Assembly (NCBI GenBank): GCA_013288345.1
Contig: JABDCA010000029.1
Coordinates: 1-34,938, forward strand
Direction: 5' to 3'
DNA: 34,938 nucleotides
Origin: Bacteroidota bacterium
GTDB taxonomy: Bacteria > Bacteroidota > Bacteroidia > JABEUT01
A model generated the notes under the pieces. That model had not been told where the DNA came from, made no database searches, and worked only from the letters and a program-made list of their open reading frames with translations. How positions within the stretch are numbered: position 1 is the stretch's first letter; each line of letters opens with the position of its first letter. Position numbers and translations under genes: made by a program. Positions 33,772 through 34,938 of this stretch are shown here, piece after piece.

Positions 33772-34644
33772 ATGGAAAGGCGAGAGTTTATAAAATACTT
33801 AGGAATATTACCTTTAACACCTGCAGCTATGAAATTGAACGAGCTAAATAAAATTGTAGAGCACTATAGTACTACTGACCCAATGCCTGTATTGTTTATA
33901 GGCCATGGTAACCCCATGAATGCAATTGAAGAAAATGAATTTACTAAAGGCTGGGCAGAAACTGCAAAGTCTTTACCGAGGCCTAATGCTATATTATGTG
34001 TATCGGCTCACTGGGAAACGGATGGAACCTTTGTAACTGCAATGGATAAACCACCTACCATACACGATTTTGGCGGGTTTCCACAATCGTTGTTTGATGT
34101 GCAGTACCCGGCACCGGGTAGTCCATCACTGGCAAAAGATGTAAAAGATGGAATTACCGATGTACCAATCGGCCTTAATACCGATTGGGGCCTCGACCAT
34201 GGTGCATGGGTGGTGGCTTCGCGCTTATACCCGAAAGCAGATATACCTATTATACAGTTGAGTCTTAATTATGGAAAATCAGCCCAATGGCATTACGATC
34301 TGGCTAAAGAACTTGCTTTTCTGCGCCGTAAGGGAGTTTTAATAATTGGAAGCGGTAACATGGTACATAACCTGGGTGTATTAAACTGGAAAGATGATAA
34401 GCCATTCGATTGGGCGGTTGATGCTAATGAAACCATGAAGAAGCTCATTACCACACACGACTACCAATCGCTGATAAATTATAAAACACTTGGTTCTGCT
34501 GTACAAATGGCTATACCAACACCTGAGCACTATCTGCCACTTATATATACACTAGCATTACAAGGCGATAAGGAAAACATAACACTCTTTAATGATAAGA
34601 CTGTTATGGGCTCTATTGCTATGACCTGCCTGAAAATAAGTTAA
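33772..34644 (+). CDS. ygiD: LigB-type extradiol dioxygenase, 4,5-DOPA dioxygenase (YgiD) family, with Tat-like N-terminus
   Basis: 290 residues, about 30 longer at the N-terminus than the bare family. The catalytic part starts MPVLFIGHGNPMNAIE, with zinc-binding candidates H45, H80 (SAHWE) and H199 (MVHNLG), plus WGLDHGAW. YgiD-family enzymes cleave the ring of catechols such as L-DOPA. The extra N-terminal segment begins MERREFIKYLGILPLTPAAM, close to a twin-arginine signal, though its hydrophobic core is short, so export is uncertain. Transcribed alone behind the promoter at 33747. Confidence 0.85.
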   Translation: MERREFIKYLGILPLTPAAMKLNELNKIVEHYSTTDPMPVLFIGHGNPMNAIEENEFTKGWAETAKSLPRPNAILCVSAHWETDGTFVTAMDKPPTIHDFGGFPQSLFDVQYPAPGSPSLAKDVKDGITDVPIGLNTDWGLDHGAWVVASRLYPKADIPIIQLSLNYGKSAQWHYDLAKELAFLRRKGVLIIGSGNMVHNLGVLNWKDDKPFDWAVDANETMKKLITTHDYQSLINYKTLGSAVQMAIPTPEHYLPLIYTLALQGDKENITLFNDKTVMGSIAMTCLKIS

Positions 34645-34721
34645 AAGTGTAAAATGAAAAATTGAAAGTTATGGAAATAAGTAGAGATTATTTTTTACTT
34701 TCACTTTTCAAAATTTGAATC

Positions 34722-34938
34722 ATGGCACAGATAGATAAAGAAACCCTCGACTTTCTTACCAAACTAAAGAAGAACAATAACCGTGACTGGTTTACTGCCA
34801 ATAAGTATAAGTATGTTAAGGCACACGAGAATGTAACAGAATTTGTTTCAGATATTATAAAAGGAATAAGCGCTTTTGATAAGAGTGTACTTAAACTTGA
34901 GCCCAAGAAATGCGTGTTCAGGATATACCGGGACGTGC
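34722..34938 (+). CDS. DUF2461 domain protein, N-terminal part (truncated by window)
   Basis: ATG 34722 opens 72 residues to the window edge. IDKETLDFLTKLKKNNNRDWFTANKYKY and the CVFRIYRDV stretch at the end match the conserved start of DUF2461 (TIGR02453) proteins, where FRIYRDVRF is followed by the rest of the domain. The family is small, cytosolic and of unknown function. It follows the dioxygenase gene by 77 bases of A/T-rich sequence with no clear promoter. Confidence 0.8.
   Translation, partial: MAQIDKETLDFLTKLKKNNNRDWFTANKYKYVKAHENVTEFVSDIIKGISAFDKSVLKLEPKKCVFRIYRDV

Noticed and set aside
34645-34721. Inverted repeat or promoter in the A/T-rich gap before DUF2461
   Set aside because: Only weak, low-complexity complementarity (AAGTGTAAAATGAAAA with TTTTTACTTTCACTTTTC) and an AAAATTTG too close to the ATG.

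Overview
The window reads as a chromosomal segment of a Bacteroidota bacterium, probably of the Chitinophagales/Sphingobacteriales type, though genus cannot be set from the sequence. The signs are a PorP/SprF-family protein, a type IX secretion (T9SS) type A sorting domain, a DUF4835-coaBC-omega-bamD cluster, RNase Y beside zapA, AT-rich DNA, weak Shine-Dalgarno sequences, and several matches to the Bacteroidota -7 promoter element TAnnTTTG placed just upstream of genes. There are no tRNA or rRNA genes, transposases, integrases or CRISPR arrays. Coding density is very high; no gene-free stretch exceeds 300 bp.

Layout: (1) 1-1880, the end of hisS overlapping hutH, followed by a nested palindromic repeat. 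(2) 2049-6410 on the minus strand, a caspase/CHAT-like His-Cys protein followed, in a one-base stop/start overlap, by two tandem paralogous TMTC-like membrane TPR proteins (predicted GT-C glycosyltransferases). (3) 6516-8705, a ZapB-like coiled-coil protein, zapA and rny. (4) 8778-14214, a surface polysaccharide locus: two GT4 glycosyltransferases, an O-antigen ligase/polymerase-like protein, a DegT aminotransferase and an initiating phosphoglycosyl transferase. (5) 14211-16027 minus, three overlapping or abutting small genes for exported proteins, one with a four-Cys N-terminal motif, plus a small two-TM protein. (6) 16159-19574, a membrane metallophosphoesterase diverging from a coiled-coil lipoprotein and a beta-lactamase-like serine hydrolase. 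(7) 19577-22884 minus, bamD, rpoZ-like omega, coaBC and DUF4835. (8) 23003-25593 minus, a TonB-dependent receptor overlapped with a YfiR-family gene (read receptor-downstream of yfiR). (9) 25732-33652, an envelope/T9SS block: PorP/SprF, a PorE-like protein ending in a SPOR-like domain, a very large M1 metallopeptidase with a C-terminal Omp85-like barrel, and a T9SS cargo protein. (10) 33772-34938, a YgiD-like dioxygenase with a Tat-like N-terminus and the start of a DUF2461 gene.

The most unusual items are: the predicted M1 peptidase-Omp85 barrel fusion, whose LRGY motif lies 143 residues from a C-terminal Phe, as in real Omp85 proteins; the PorP/PorE-like pair in which the usual OmpA peptidoglycan anchor appears to be replaced by SPOR; and the caspase-like protein translationally coupled to a TMTC-like pair. 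All are read from motifs and context only; no database search or structure prediction was run.
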